Assembly (NCBI GenBank): GCA_012033495.1
Contig: JAAUQT010000002.1
Coordinates: 1-64,000 of the forward strand
From: Cyanobacteria bacterium RM1_2_2
GTDB lineage: Bacteria > Cyanobacteriota > Cyanobacteriia > Elainellales > Elainellaceae
Direction of reading: 5' to 3'
Length of the DNA stretch: 64,000 nt
A program made the position numbers and the translations under genes. The notes beneath the pieces were generated by a model. The model was not told where the DNA came from. It was given only the letters and a program-made list of their open reading frames with translations, and did no database searches. This document shows positions 27,241 through 35,864 of this stretch, piece by piece (position 1 is the stretch's first letter; each line of letters opens with the position of its first letter).

Positions 27241-27894
27241 TTAAGCACAAAGCTGCTGCATAATTGCATCGTGATCGAGGTTGAGCACCATCGTTTCTAT
27301 TGGTTCAAGCCGTTTAGGAAGACCCAGCAAAAAGCGGTTACAGTCTGCTCCCATCGATTCGCAAGAGGTTTGAATGCAACCAAGTTCTTTGCCTGTTAAT
27401 TGGCTGAAGAAAGAGGCTAGAATGCCTGCCTCTAGATGGCAAGCAGGCTGATTGTGTTGGGGTGCCAGACGCGCAAAGGCAGAGTTTTGAATTTTTACGA
27501 TTAAAAAACCACGCTGTTGATAGGTCTGATCCATTTCAATTTTGCCCCATCCATGCGCCATCCAGCATTCTTGCAGGGCTTGAATGAATTCAACCATCGG
27601 CATATCAGCCAACGGCAGGCTGTAGTAGCCAGTAACTTGCTCGCAGAAGCGGGTGTAGAAACTTTTGCCCCACCACTTGCCGCAGTTGAACAACACCAGC
27701 CGATTTGCCTGTCCGGTCTCTTTATATAAGCCGGAATAGATTGCTTGAATTAAGGTTTCTGGAACGGCGAGTAGCCGATCGCCTTGGCGATTTTCGAGTA
27801 GCCCGACTTCTAAGTCCCCCCGCACATATACATCAGGGGTGAAGAAATTGCCCGGAATTCGGTTGTTGACGAGAAGATCAGCGACGGAAATCAT
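27241..27894 (-). CDS. V4R domain protein (pap-like operon, second copy)
   Basis: 217 residues with a 4-vinyl-reductase (V4R) small-ligand domain over about 60-205. Conserved cysteines appear near the end (CIQTSCESMGADCNRFLLG), as in other V4R proteins that bind hydrophobic or metal ligands. The N-terminal 55 residues are a short extension (NRIPGNFFTPDVYVRGDLEV). It is a paralogue of the V4R gene at 29177: the alignment spans WWWPFTAQGWGRWEIDM here read as CWMAHGWGKIEMD. In the Synechocystis pap cluster two V4R proteins are also present. A role in photosystem II assembly is inferred from this context. Confidence 0.85.
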   Translation of the reverse strand: MISVADLLVNNRIPGNFFTPDVYVRGDLEVGLLENRQGDRLLAVPETLIQAIYSGLYKETGQANRLVLFNCGKWWGKSFYTRFCEQVTGYYSLPLADMPMVEFIQALQECWMAHGWGKIEMDQTYQQRGFLIVKIQNSAFARLAPQHNQPACHLEAGILASFFSQLTGKELGCIQTSCESMGADCNRFLLGLPKRLEPIETMVLNLDHDAIMQQLCA

Positions 27895-27931
27895 AAGAGT
27901 GGCAGTGGGTGAATAGAACTAGGCGGTGGTT

Positions 27932-28016
27932 ATGGCGCTACGCAAAAAGTTTAGGACTCAGGGGGATGGGAGATGTGCCCCGTCAGGGATGGAATCCCTA
28001 CACCCCGTCTAAACCC
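27932..28016. repeat. Dispersed palindromic repeat, diverged copy C
   Basis: Shares the GGGATGGAATCCCTACACCCCGT core and the GCGCTACGC/GTCTAAAC flanks with copies A and B but is shorter and more diverged. It sits between two genes of the pap-like operon. A further short direct repeat of TTTGCAGGCAGGA lies at 28043-28079. Confidence 0.6.
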
Positions 28017-28145
28017 AGACATTGATGGCTATCGCGGATGGTAGGTTTGCAGGCAGGATTTGCAGGCAGGATTTGCAGAAATTACTTTCGCAAGAATTAG
28101 GCTGAACTTCAGCACATTAGCTGTCATTTTTGCTGTCAAGCTGTT

Positions 28146-28637
28146 TTAGTGGCTGACGACCATCTGTGGAGTAGATGATTGCGACAGTAAGGCTTCTTGA
28201 GCCAATGACAAACTAGGGCTTAGATAGCTTAACTGTTTTGCGGTAAGCATTTTAGACAACTGCTGATTCAGCAATCGATAGAGCTTCGCATCAATTGCTT
28301 TGGTGTCATACACTTTTGCTAAGGGGCTAACCCAAGCCAAAAACCGCCGTTCAACCAGGCTTTCGTCGTTCACCAGTAAGCTGAGGGCACAGTAGCGCAA
28401 CATCAACAGTGCGTTTTTAAGACAACGTTCCAGGGTTTCCTCTGATTCTTGCGGTGAGGCTGCTTCTAGTTGATCAGCCACCGCTTGCACGATTTCCAAT
28501 TCTCGATCGCGCAGGCTGCGGTATGCATCCAACCGTTCTGGCATGGAAGCGACATACTGGCTGATGAGCTTCAACTCTTCGGGTTTGAGGTAGCGATTTT
28601 CCGCCTCATCAAAGACGGCTGCAATTTGAGGGTGCAT
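28146..28637 (-). CDS. Phycobiliprotein-like protein, Cys retained but Arg-Asp lost
   Basis: 163 residues with the phycobilisome globin fold. The block ERCLKNALLMLRYCALSLLVND aligns with the chromophore helix CLRDxxxxLRxxTYGxxAGD of allophycocyanin. The bilin-attachment cysteine is kept as C72, but the neighbouring Arg and Asp that clamp the bilin propionates are replaced by Lys and Asn. It is not a rod or core subunit by context; it belongs to a minus-strand operon like slr0144-slr0152, which carries similar bilin-like proteins. Whether it holds a bilin is open. ATG start at 28637. Confidence 0.8.
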   Translation of the reverse strand: MHPQIAAVFDEAENRYLKPEELKLISQYVASMPERLDAYRSLRDRELEIVQAVADQLEAASPQESEETLERCLKNALLMLRYCALSLLVNDESLVERRFLAWVSPLAKVYDTKAIDAKLYRLLNQQLSKMLTAKQLSYLSPSLSLAQEALLSQSSTPQMVVSH

Positions 28638-28880
28638 AAGCGGATGAAATGGGTAAATGAGTAAAGAGGAAATGCCCAGAAATCAGTTTCTTTTAGCCCA
28701 ATGAATCCCCCATGGAATTCGGAATGACGGAGTTGAATAGTCGTATCCGTCGGTAGGGGTTGGTGGGTTGCCTCATTTTGAGAATTGGCAGCGGGCTGGA
28801 CTAGCAAGCCTTGGCTAAAACAAGTCAGTTAAAACAAATTGGTTAAACCAAATCAGTCCAAATCAGTCCAAATAAACCAG

Positions 28881-29180
28881 TCAAAACAAGTCGGTAAATT
28901 CTTCTAACGTGAGGGCATCGTCGGCTTCAGCAGATGCGACTGAGGGCGGTTTGAGCGGAACCGCTGCATCGCCTTCCCAGTTGATGGTGCTAAAAAACTG
29001 GCTGACCGTGAGCAGCAGGGGCGAGTGAGACTCGTTGCGAGCAGCTAGCCGCAAGGTTTGGATCTCTGGCGGATGGTCGTCCCAGTTGATGGCATTAAAA
29101 AACTGCTGTACTGTTTGCCTCAGCCAAGCTTGCGGGGGATGGGCACTTGAGCCATTTTTAGGCAATGTTGCTTGAGTCAT
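28881..29180 (-). CDS. Small protein with duplicated QFF-INW motif
   Basis: 99 residues. Two internal copies of a short motif are plain: TVQQFFNAINWDDH near 23-36 and TVSQFFSTINWEGD near 58-71. The C-terminus is acidic, ending LTLEEFTDLF. There is no signal or membrane segment. Its start codon overlaps the stop of the V4R gene (4-base ATGA overlap), so it is translationally coupled to it. By position it corresponds to the small hypothetical gene of the Synechocystis pap cluster. Short amphipathic repeated motifs suggest a binding peptide that docks on two like partners; this is inference. Confidence 0.75.
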   Translation of the reverse strand: MTQATLPKNGSSAHPPQAWLRQTVQQFFNAINWDDHPPEIQTLRLAARNESHSPLLLTVSQFFSTINWEGDAAVPLKPPSVASAEADDALTLEEFTDLF

Positions 29181-29857
29181 CGCAAGATTTCTCCAGACCG
29201 TAAGCGCTTCTCAATGTCGCGGGCAGTGGCTCCTTCATTCATCCAAAAGGCAGCAGCATCAATCCGATCTTGCCCGCCGATCAAGAATTTGCAGTAGGTT
29301 TCGCCCATTGAGTAACATTGGATTTCAATGCAGCTTAGCTGTTTTTTGACCAACTCTGTAAAAAAGCCAGCAAACAGTCCGGCGTAGAGGTAGCAAACGG
29401 GCTTACCAACATCGCCTAGAGTACGCGCCACAGCAGAGTCAAAAATATTGATAAACATGAAGCCCTGCTTGCGGTCGCCCATGTCAATTTCCCAGCGCCC
29501 CCAGCCCTGAGCCGTGAAGGGCCACCACCAAGTTTCGAGCAAGAATAATAGGTTGGTTTGCCGCATACTGCGCTCAAACTCTTTCTCAAACCAGTTTTCA
29601 AAGAAGAAGGCATCTTTTAAGCCCCACTCGCAGCCGATCGTGTACATTGTGGCAGCAGAGGCATCCCCTACTTCTTCTTGCAGCCCTTCAACCAAGCCAA
29701 TAATAAAATCTTCGGTGGTGAGGATGTTCTGACCTTGGTTCCAGTCCAGAATGGTTCCTTTGTCGGGGTCAAACTGGAAAAAATCACGGAAGCCGTAGTG
29801 GTTGTGCTTTTTAGGATGTTTGCGTTTGACTGAATTTTGTGCAGTTGCAATTACCAT
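29177..29857 (-). CDS. V4R domain protein (pap-like operon, first copy)
   Basis: 226 residues; V4R domain over about 65-205. The sequence is aromatic-rich (ETWWWPFTAQGWGRW) and keeps the cysteine pair in CIEIQCYSMGETYCKFLIG. The N-terminus is basic (KRKHPKKHNHYGF). It is coupled by a 4-base overlap to the following small QFF-INW gene. V4R domains bind small hydrophobic ligands and occur in the vinyl-reductase accessory protein BchJ, so a tetrapyrrole ligand is plausible here but not shown. Confidence 0.87.
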   Translation of the reverse strand: MVIATAQNSVKRKHPKKHNHYGFRDFFQFDPDKGTILDWNQGQNILTTEDFIIGLVEGLQEEVGDASAATMYTIGCEWGLKDAFFFENWFEKEFERSMRQTNLLFLLETWWWPFTAQGWGRWEIDMGDRKQGFMFINIFDSAVARTLGDVGKPVCYLYAGLFAGFFTELVKKQLSCIEIQCYSMGETYCKFLIGGQDRIDAAAFWMNEGATARDIEKRLRSGEILR

Positions 29858-29971
29858 AATTGATCCTTCGTTGATTCTGGTGACAGATGCTAGTTACAGA
29901 GGGGTTGAAAAAAGGGGTTGAAAAAAAACAAAGCCTTGCTGCAATTGCAGGTCATGACAGCCCGTAGGCTG

Positions 29972-30448
29972 CTAGGTGAGGGTTCCCAAGGTGCGACGGC
30001 TCAATTCCAAAAGAGGACACACTAAATTAGCTTGTGGAGCCGTCAGCGACTGTTTCACGACTTCTTGGAGCACTTGATAGGTTAAGTTGCAACTGCGCTG
30101 GGCGCCAAATGCTCGCATGATGGTTTGAAACCAGAGCAACAGCCGTTCCCGAAATGTCTCGGTATCATCCATGAGGACAGCAACAGCAACGTAACGCATG
30201 ACTCGCAGAGTATCACGCTTCCACTTCGCGCTGAGGTCGTCTCCCCCATGGCTGAACACACTCGGATCGATGGAGCGCATTTTGGTATAGGTTTGCTGAA
30301 CGAGGGTTGTTTCTAACTCTTGAAGTCTCTGATAAGTCTGAACACGCAAGTTGAAGGAGCGCACATAGTCGATAGCAAAGGTCAATTCAGCATCGCTGGC
30401 GTAGCGACCGTCGATTTCACGGGTGAGGCGTTCAAGCTGGCTCAACAT
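29972..30448 (-). CDS. Phycobiliprotein-like protein, Arg-Asp retained but Cys replaced by Trp
   Basis: 158 residues with the globin-like phycobilisome fold. SAKWKRDTLRVMRYVAVAVL aligns with the bilin-binding helix, but the attachment cysteine is W76 while the following Arg-Asp (R78, D79) is kept. Covalent bilin attachment at the classical site is therefore impossible. It is the mirror image of the protein at 28146, which keeps the Cys and loses Arg-Asp. Same strand and cluster as the V4R genes, 114 bases upstream of the first. ATG start at 30448. Confidence 0.8.
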   Translation of the reverse strand: MLSQLERLTREIDGRYASDAELTFAIDYVRSFNLRVQTYQRLQELETTLVQQTYTKMRSIDPSVFSHGGDDLSAKWKRDTLRVMRYVAVAVLMDDTETFRERLLLWFQTIMRAFGAQRSCNLTYQVLQEVVKQSLTAPQANLVCPLLELSRRTLGTLT

Positions 30449-30920
30449 GGACAGAATCTCTCTGAATGGAATGCTAGCAGAAGGTCAGATTGAGATGAAG
30501 CTAATTAGACAGGTCCTTGGACAAATTGGACAATTTGTAGCAACAGTTGCTTTCGTGGAAAGGAAATAGGGGCTTACCATTAGCAGATCATGGAACCCCT
30601 TACCTCCCATTGTTTTCAAGTCTGCAACTGAGTACCATCAAGTCTAAAATTCCTCCTTCATCATAAAAGTAGGAACTTTTTTCAGTATTCCCTGGTTTGC
30701 TATTCTCAATGCAACAATGAGAAAGTTTAAGCATGGCTGCTGTTTGTCAGATCTGAAATATAGCAATAGATATAGCAGTCCTAAAGGATCGGTAGAAGAG
30801 GGTAGAGGGAGTAAAACCCTCTCCTTGGAAAGGACTCAAACCTCTCTTGTTTTTTTCATATTCATAGATGATTTGGGATGGCTATAGATCTGTTGAAAAG
30901 ATCTGTTGAAATCACTCTGC
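30449..30920. repeat. 472-base gap in the pap-like cluster with a short inverted repeat
   Basis: No ORF. Around 30775-30855 there is a repeat-like block (TAGCAGTCCTAAAGGATCGG ... GAGGGTAGAGGGAGTAAAACCCTCTCC ... TTTTTTT) whose GAGGG/CCCTC arms can pair. It may be an intergenic element or a minus- or plus-strand attenuator. The gap suggests that the genes from 30448 downstream have their own promoter. Confidence 0.45.
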
Positions 30921-31406
30921 CTAAACATCACTGCTGCGGGAAAAGAATTCACCAAAGTTAAGATTAGTGCTTTTCTCAATCTGTTTCAGCATCGAGCGGG
31001 TAATCAGCTTGCCTTCTTCGACCAGCACTTGCCCTGTGATCGGATGCAGGAGATTTTGCTCAGCCCGGCGTCCAATTAAGGCTTCGATGTCTTGAATGGA
31101 GTTAATGTACATACCGGGCGGCAGTTCCACCACCACACCGTTAGAGACGACCCTGGCCTGACAGGCCAGCCGCGAATTATTCTGGCAGGAAGTAATGACT
31201 TCTAGGGTTCTTTGCTCTCGACGGTTGATGGGGGTCAGAGCTGCCATGCCATCTTTAACATAGACATGGCAGGTAGCACACATTCCCCGACCACCGCATT
31301 CTCGCAGTACATCTAGATCTTTCGAGATCAAGACAGATAATAAATTGCCATTCGTTTCGACGGCTGTTTCTTGGGCAATCGGTTCTAGCCGCACGATCTT
31401 CACCAT
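30921..31406 (-). CDS. 2Fe-2S ferredoxin, CX5CX2C type, with C-terminal extension
   Basis: 161 residues. Cluster ligands C37, C43, C46 (ECGGRGMCATC) and C82 (RLACQ) give CX5CX2C...C, the adrenodoxin/Isc-like spacing rather than the CX4CX2C of photosynthetic PetF. Residues 105-161 form an extra domain (PITGQVLVEEGKLITRSMLKQIE) absent from ordinary ferredoxins. The Synechocystis pap operon also contains unusual ferredoxin-like genes. A redox role in photosystem II assembly or repair is inferred from context. Confidence 0.87.
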   Translation of the reverse strand: MVKIVRLEPIAQETAVETNGNLLSVLISKDLDVLRECGGRGMCATCHVYVKDGMAALTPINRREQRTLEVITSCQNNSRLACQARVVSNGVVVELPPGMYINSIQDIEALIGRRAEQNLLHPITGQVLVEEGKLITRSMLKQIEKSTNLNFGEFFSRSSDV

Positions 31407-31534
31407 TCCACCTTTGCTCCTTAACTCTGTACTTGAAAAAAGTTTTAGCCAGAACTGACATTATTCAACTTCAGCAAAGCTCAACATAGGTCAAACTCAA
31501 CTTAGGATCGTGGATTGAATCAATCCGTCAACTG

Positions 31535-31602
31535 GACAGGCGGGGTTTGCAGATCAATGGGCATCCTGCAATGGATTTGATAGCAAAACCTGCCCCTACC
31601 AA
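31535..31602. repeat. Dispersed inverted repeat, GGGGCAGGTTTTGC family, copy 2
   Basis: Arms GGCGGGGTTTGCAGATC and GCAAAACCTGCCCCTAC form a hairpin related to the elements near 22900, 54800 and 57850. It fills much of the 305-base gap between the ferredoxin and the roadblock-like gene. Confidence 0.55.
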
Positions 31603-31711
31603 TTATTGAACTTATTTCATTCCCATTCCTTAGCCAAATCCCACTGGGATTGTAACGCTTACAGTCTTCACCTTCAGTCCTACAAGCTTCAGTTCTACTT
31701 GCCTTAAAGCA

Positions 31712-32728
31712 TTAATCAACTGAGCGAGGTGGCTGAAATAAGATCGCTTTTTGCTGTTCGGTCAAGACTTGCTGCGCGATTTTAGTGAAATCTCGGATGA
31801 CCTTAGAACATCGTTCCATGAAAGCTGCAACCCACACTTGAAGCCATCTATGCTGTTCGGGCGTTAGACTGGGAAGAGGCTGAGAAGGATTTTCCACTGA
31901 GAAGGTCATCTGAGTTGAGCGCTCGATCTGAAAGTGATTGAGCCAATCAATTGCAGGACGAGTAGACTTCCAATAGTTCGCAACTACCAGAGTTCCCAAA
32001 TATTGGGTGGTTAGCTGATTGAGCGCATTAACTGCTGCCAGCACATCTTTCATGTCTATAGACAGATCTGGCGGCAGGTCTACAAGATGCGAGGCTGAAG
32101 CAGCAATCTGGGATGGATTGAGTTGCTCCTCCGGCAAGGCAATCGGTGGATGAGCTGAGGGTGAGGTCGCTTGGAATGGAGTGGGCTGTTTGTGGATAGG
32201 CACGACCTGCACAGTTTCAGTCTTAGCTTTGGTTTCAGTCTTAGCTTTGTGCAGATTAGCGGGTTGATGATTTGGCGACTCATCTGCTGGTGCAGAGGGT
32301 TGTGCAGGTTCGAGGACGGGTTTTGAATTTTGCTGTACGGGTTGCCAAACCAGAGGAATTTGGGCGGCAATGGCTTGAAAAGCGGTAATTGGATCTCCTT
32401 GATCAAGCTGCAACTCTAAGAGCACCCGCCTCACAGCTTGCGTATAGGTCGCTTGGGGTAGGGTGTTGCCAGTGAGCACCAGCAGGGTAATACCTCGATT
32501 CAATTTGTGTAGGTAAATGCGGTAGAAGTCGAACTGAAACTCGAAGGAATTGAAGCCGTCTGGTGTGGTTTCGAGGACTTGCTGAATGCCCTGCGCAATT
32601 GCCTTTTGTTGAGAAGCGTCAAAATTAGCACCGAACCCGTGAAAATAGGGACGAGATAGCCCATCAATGAGAGCAATGCCCGCAATTCCTGGTACAGTCA
32701 AAAAATCCTGAATAACCTCCTGTTTCAT
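31712..32728 (-). CDS. Roadblock/LC7-like protein with Pro-rich linker
   Basis: 338 residues. Residues 1-95 look like a roadblock/LC7 fold (FLTVPGIAGIALIDGLSRP, IYLHKLNRGITLLVLTG). A polar Pro/Lys/Gln linker spans about 125-205. The C-terminal 120 residues are a helical domain (LNQLTTQYLGTLVVANYWKS) of unknown type. It is the first minus-strand gene ahead of the pap-like operon and may be its member. It is divergent from rbcR, with a 294-base shared regulatory gap (32729-33022). Confidence 0.7.
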   Translation of the reverse strand: MKQEVIQDFLTVPGIAGIALIDGLSRPYFHGFGANFDASQQKAIAQGIQQVLETTPDGFNSFEFQFDFYRIYLHKLNRGITLLVLTGNTLPQATYTQAVRRVLLELQLDQGDPITAFQAIAAQIPLVWQPVQQNSKPVLEPAQPSAPADESPNHQPANLHKAKTETKAKTETVQVVPIHKQPTPFQATSPSAHPPIALPEEQLNPSQIAASASHLVDLPPDLSIDMKDVLAAVNALNQLTTQYLGTLVVANYWKSTRPAIDWLNHFQIERSTQMTFSVENPSQPLPSLTPEQHRWLQVWVAAFMERCSKVIRDFTKIAQQVLTEQQKAILFQPPRSVD

Positions 32729-33022
32729 AAATGTTTGATCAAGCTTCCCCCATCGACCTGAGATCCCCTATTCATTATGATTCTTTATAGCTAGATCCTT
32801 CTAGCGAGATTTTGCTTAGCGAGATCTTTTACTGATTCCGACGATTCTAGTCCGACTGCAAAAGAATTTGCCTCTTTTAGAACACAAATTCTTTTGCACG
32901 CTTGGTGTTGTACTTCTTTAACTTAAGCGTTCAATTATCCGAATCCCTTGTATGATGTCCATCTCAGGGAGTACGGTTTACCGAGTGTTACGGCTTTCCT
33001 TCCAAATTTGGATTTAACAGCC

Positions 33023-34033
33023 ATGTCTGATCTTCCTTTTACTCTGGATCAGTTACGCATTCTTAAGGCAATTGCTGCTGAAGGAAGCTTTAAGCGTGCG
33101 GCTGATAGCCTTTATGTTTCTCAGCCTGCTGTGAGTCTTCAGGTACAAAACCTGGAACGCCAGCTTGATGTGCCTTTGTTCGACCGGGGTGGCCGCCGCG
33201 CCCAGTTGACCGAGGCAGGTCATTTGCTGCTGAGCTATGGCGATCGCATTTTGAGCCTGTGTGAGGAAACCTGCCGCGCCATTGAAGACCTACAGAACCT
33301 GCAAGGTGGAACTTTAATTGTAGGAGCTAGCCAAACCACCGGCACTTATCTGCTGCCGCGCATGTTGGGCTTGTTTCGCCAAAAATATCCGGATGTAGCA
33401 GTTCAACTGCATGTTCATTCCACCCGGCGCACGGCTTGGAGTGTGGCAAATGGGCAGATTGATCTGGCGATTATTGGGGGTGAGATTCCGCCCGAACTCC
33501 AAGATTCTCTGGAGGTTGCCCCTTATGCTGAAGACGAAATGGCGCTGATTCTGCCGATGTTTCATCCGTTTACTCGTCTGCATCAGATCGAAAAAGACGA
33601 CTTGTATAAGCTGCAATTTATTGCGCTTGATTCCCAATCTACGATTCGCAAAGTGATTGATCAGGTGTTGACGCGCTGTGGCATTGAAACGCGACGGCTC
33701 AAGATCGAGATGGAGCTAAACACGATTGAAGCCATCAAAAACGCAGTCCAGGCTGGTTTAGGTGCAGCTTTTGTCTCGATTTCAGCAATTGAGAAGGAGT
33801 TGCAGATGGGCGTTTTGCATCGGGCGCGGATTGAAGGCGTAGTTGTAAATCGCACGCTGTCGGTCATTTTTAACCCGAATCGCTATCGATCAAAAGCCGC
33901 AGAAGCCTTTACCAAGGAGATTTTGCCACAGTTTGCTACGTATGAAGCCTCTGTGACGGAAGAGGTCGCTGCCCTGACTGTAGCGGAACATTCCTTGCCC
34001 CTTGAAGCCACCACGTCTCATCCGGGTAGCTAA
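33023..34033 (+). CDS. rbcR: LysR-family regulator, RbcR type
   Basis: 336 residues from the ATG at 33023 ([20 protein letters not shown]); the longer frame from 32948 adds 25 unlikely residues. The winged helix-turn-helix ([22 protein letters not shown]) is at about 22-45. The effector domain starts with [18 protein letters not shown]. Among cyanobacterial LysR proteins this matches RbcR, the regulator of Rubisco and carbon-concentrating genes, better than CmpR or NdhR. No rbc genes are adjacent, as is common. A hairpin terminator follows the gene. Confidence 0.88.
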   Translation: MSDLPFTLDQLRILKAIAAEGSFKRAADSLYVSQPAVSLQVQNLERQLDVPLFDRGGRRAQLTEAGHLLLSYGDRILSLCEETCRAIEDLQNLQGGTLIVGASQTTGTYLLPRMLGLFRQKYPDVAVQLHVHSTRRTAWSVANGQIDLAIIGGEIPPELQDSLEVAPYAEDEMALILPMFHPFTRLHQIEKDDLYKLQFIALDSQSTIRKVIDQVLTRCGIETRRLKIEMELNTIEAIKNAVQAGLGAAFVSISAIEKELQMGVLHRARIEGVVVNRTLSVIFNPNRYRSKAAEAFTKEILPQFATYEASVTEEVAALTVAEHSLPLEATTSHPGS

Positions 34034-34082
34034 TGACTAGCCATCGGTGAGGAGGTTGAAACTTGAGTTTAGCCTGGCATTT

Positions 34083-34107
34083 AGACAAGCCATCCGGCTT
34101 TTTGTCT
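34083..34107 (+). terminator. Terminator after rbcR
   Basis: AGACAAGCC, loop ATCC, GGCTT followed by TTTGTCT. The T-rich descending arm 50 bases after the stop codon fits a rho-independent terminator. Confidence 0.6.
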
Positions 34108-34285
34108 GTTCTTTTCAATTGTCTTGAAAATTAAACCCTAGGATTCCAAACTGTTTTGCTCCTGAAATTGCGGAACTGGCTGCATCCGTCACTGATTGGC
34201 ATGGTTTAGGCTAGTTATCAAGGAGCAGAACCTGACTCCTGTACGCCAGCCGTTGTTGTGTCCTCCCTTTTAGTAGCCAACATTC

Positions 34286-35857
34286 ATGGAGATCTACTGC
34301 ACTCGTCCGGGCTGTTTGCGACCGCTGAATCAATTTCCTGACCTGGATGACAGTACCAAATTGAAGGCAGTGCCCCAAAAATATTGCACTGCTTGCGGAA
34401 TGCCACTGATTCTAGACAATCGCTACTTTGCAACCAAGCTGTTGGGTAGGGGTGGATTTGGGGCCGCTTTTTTGGCAAGAGATCGGCGAACTCCAGGGAT
34501 GCGCTACTGCGTGGTCAAGCAGTTTCTGCCTGCCGGCAACCTGACACCGGATCAGCTACAAACGGCGCTAAAACTCTTTGAACGAGAAGCAGAAGTTTTA
34601 GAGGATTTAGGCAATCGGCATTTGCAAATTCCCGATTTGTTGGCATTTTTTCCGCTGGATGTGCCGAGCCAGTCGGGGCAGGCACATCAGGGAAGTCAGG
34701 CAAATCAGGCAAATCAGTTTTTCTACATCGTGCAGGAATTTGTCGATGGGGAAGACATGGAAACAGAGCTAGCCCAAAAAGGTCGGTTTTCTGAGGCGGA
34801 AGTCTTAGAAATCTTGACAGAAATGCTGAAAATCTTGCAATTTGTCCACGAAAATCACTCGATTCACCGCGACATCAAGCCTTCCAACATCATGCGACGA
34901 CGGGATGGGCTGCTGTTTTTGCTAGATTTTGGAGCCGTTAAGCAAGTCACTGCTGGAGCCGGAGCCGCCCAAGCTGGACGCTCGACAGGCATTTATTCTA
35001 TGGGTTTTGCCCCACCCGAACAAATGCGCGGCGACAAGGTGTATCCGGCAACTGATTTATATGCGCTGGCGGTTACTTGCATCACCCTCCTCACCGGCAA
35101 ACAGCCCAACGAACTCCACGACACCTACAGCGATACCTGGAACTGGCGCAGCTATGCTCAAGTCAGCGACCGACTCGAAGCCATCCTAAACCGACTGCTT
35201 TTACCAACTCCCAATCAACGCTTTCAATCGGCAGCCGAAGTGCTTGCAGCCCTCCAACCACTGCCATCGCCTCATTTTGCCCCCAGCCCAACTCCCAGCA
35301 CAACTCCTAGCGTCACGCCTCCCGTCCCGCTTCCCGCCAGTCCAGCCAAACCCAGCGCCACCAAGCTGCAATCCGCTCCCCCGTCTTCTCCCCCCGCCCC
35401 GTCTCCGCCACCGCCACCGCCCATCGTCCGCTCCAGGACAACCTCATTCGCCCTTTGGGAAGTCCTGGCGAGCGCGGCTTTTACCGGATTTGAAGGTGGT
35501 TTGCTAGCGATTGCGGTTGCCAGTTTGCTGGGTACGGTGGGGCTTTCGCCTGTGTTTTGGATGGTTTTGATGGCTTTAGTTGCGGTGATGGTGTATGCCC
35601 AAACTCGACGCTGGCTAGAGAAGGTGGATTTGCTGATCATTGCAGGCGTAACCTTATTTTTGGTGCGTTTTCTGCCCTTTGCGCTGTTACACAAAATTGT
35701 CTTGTTACCGCCGCTCAGCACGGTTGCTCAAGTGTTAGGAATTGGCAACAGTCCACTGGCACTCATTTTGCTGATTGCTGGCTTCACTGGCTTAATTGCC
35801 ATTGCCGCAACGGCAGCTTTTCGGCTGATTTATAACCTGCTCTCTCGGCTATTGTGA
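34286..35857 (+). CDS. Ser/Thr protein kinase with N-terminal zinc ribbon (SpkB-like)
   Basis: 523 residues. A four-cysteine knuckle (C5, C10, C34, C37) precedes the kinase domain, as in SpkB-type cyanobacterial kinases. Kinase motifs: GRGGFGAAF loop, K78 (VVKQF), D196 in HRDIKPSN, D214 in DFG. Residues 325-385 are a Pro/Ser-rich linker. At least three hydrophobic segments occur between 395 and 520. The next gene starts 7 bases after the stop and encodes a ligand-binding protein, so the two are very probably one operon and may act as sensor and kinase. Confidence 0.9.
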   Translation: MEIYCTRPGCLRPLNQFPDLDDSTKLKAVPQKYCTACGMPLILDNRYFATKLLGRGGFGAAFLARDRRTPGMRYCVVKQFLPAGNLTPDQLQTALKLFEREAEVLEDLGNRHLQIPDLLAFFPLDVPSQSGQAHQGSQANQANQFFYIVQEFVDGEDMETELAQKGRFSEAEVLEILTEMLKILQFVHENHSIHRDIKPSNIMRRRDGLLFLLDFGAVKQVTAGAGAAQAGRSTGIYSMGFAPPEQMRGDKVYPATDLYALAVTCITLLTGKQPNELHDTYSDTWNWRSYAQVSDRLEAILNRLLLPTPNQRFQSAAEVLAALQPLPSPHFAPSPTPSTTPSVTPPVPLPASPAKPSATKLQSAPPSSPPAPSPPPPPPIVRSRTTSFALWEVLASAAFTGFEGGLLAIAVASLLGTVGLSPVFWMVLMALVAVMVYAQTRRWLEKVDLLIIAGVTLFLVRFLPFALLHKIVLLPPLSTVAQVLGIGNSPLALILLIAGFTGLIAIAATAAFRLIYNLLSRLL

Positions 35858-35864
35858 CTTTGGC

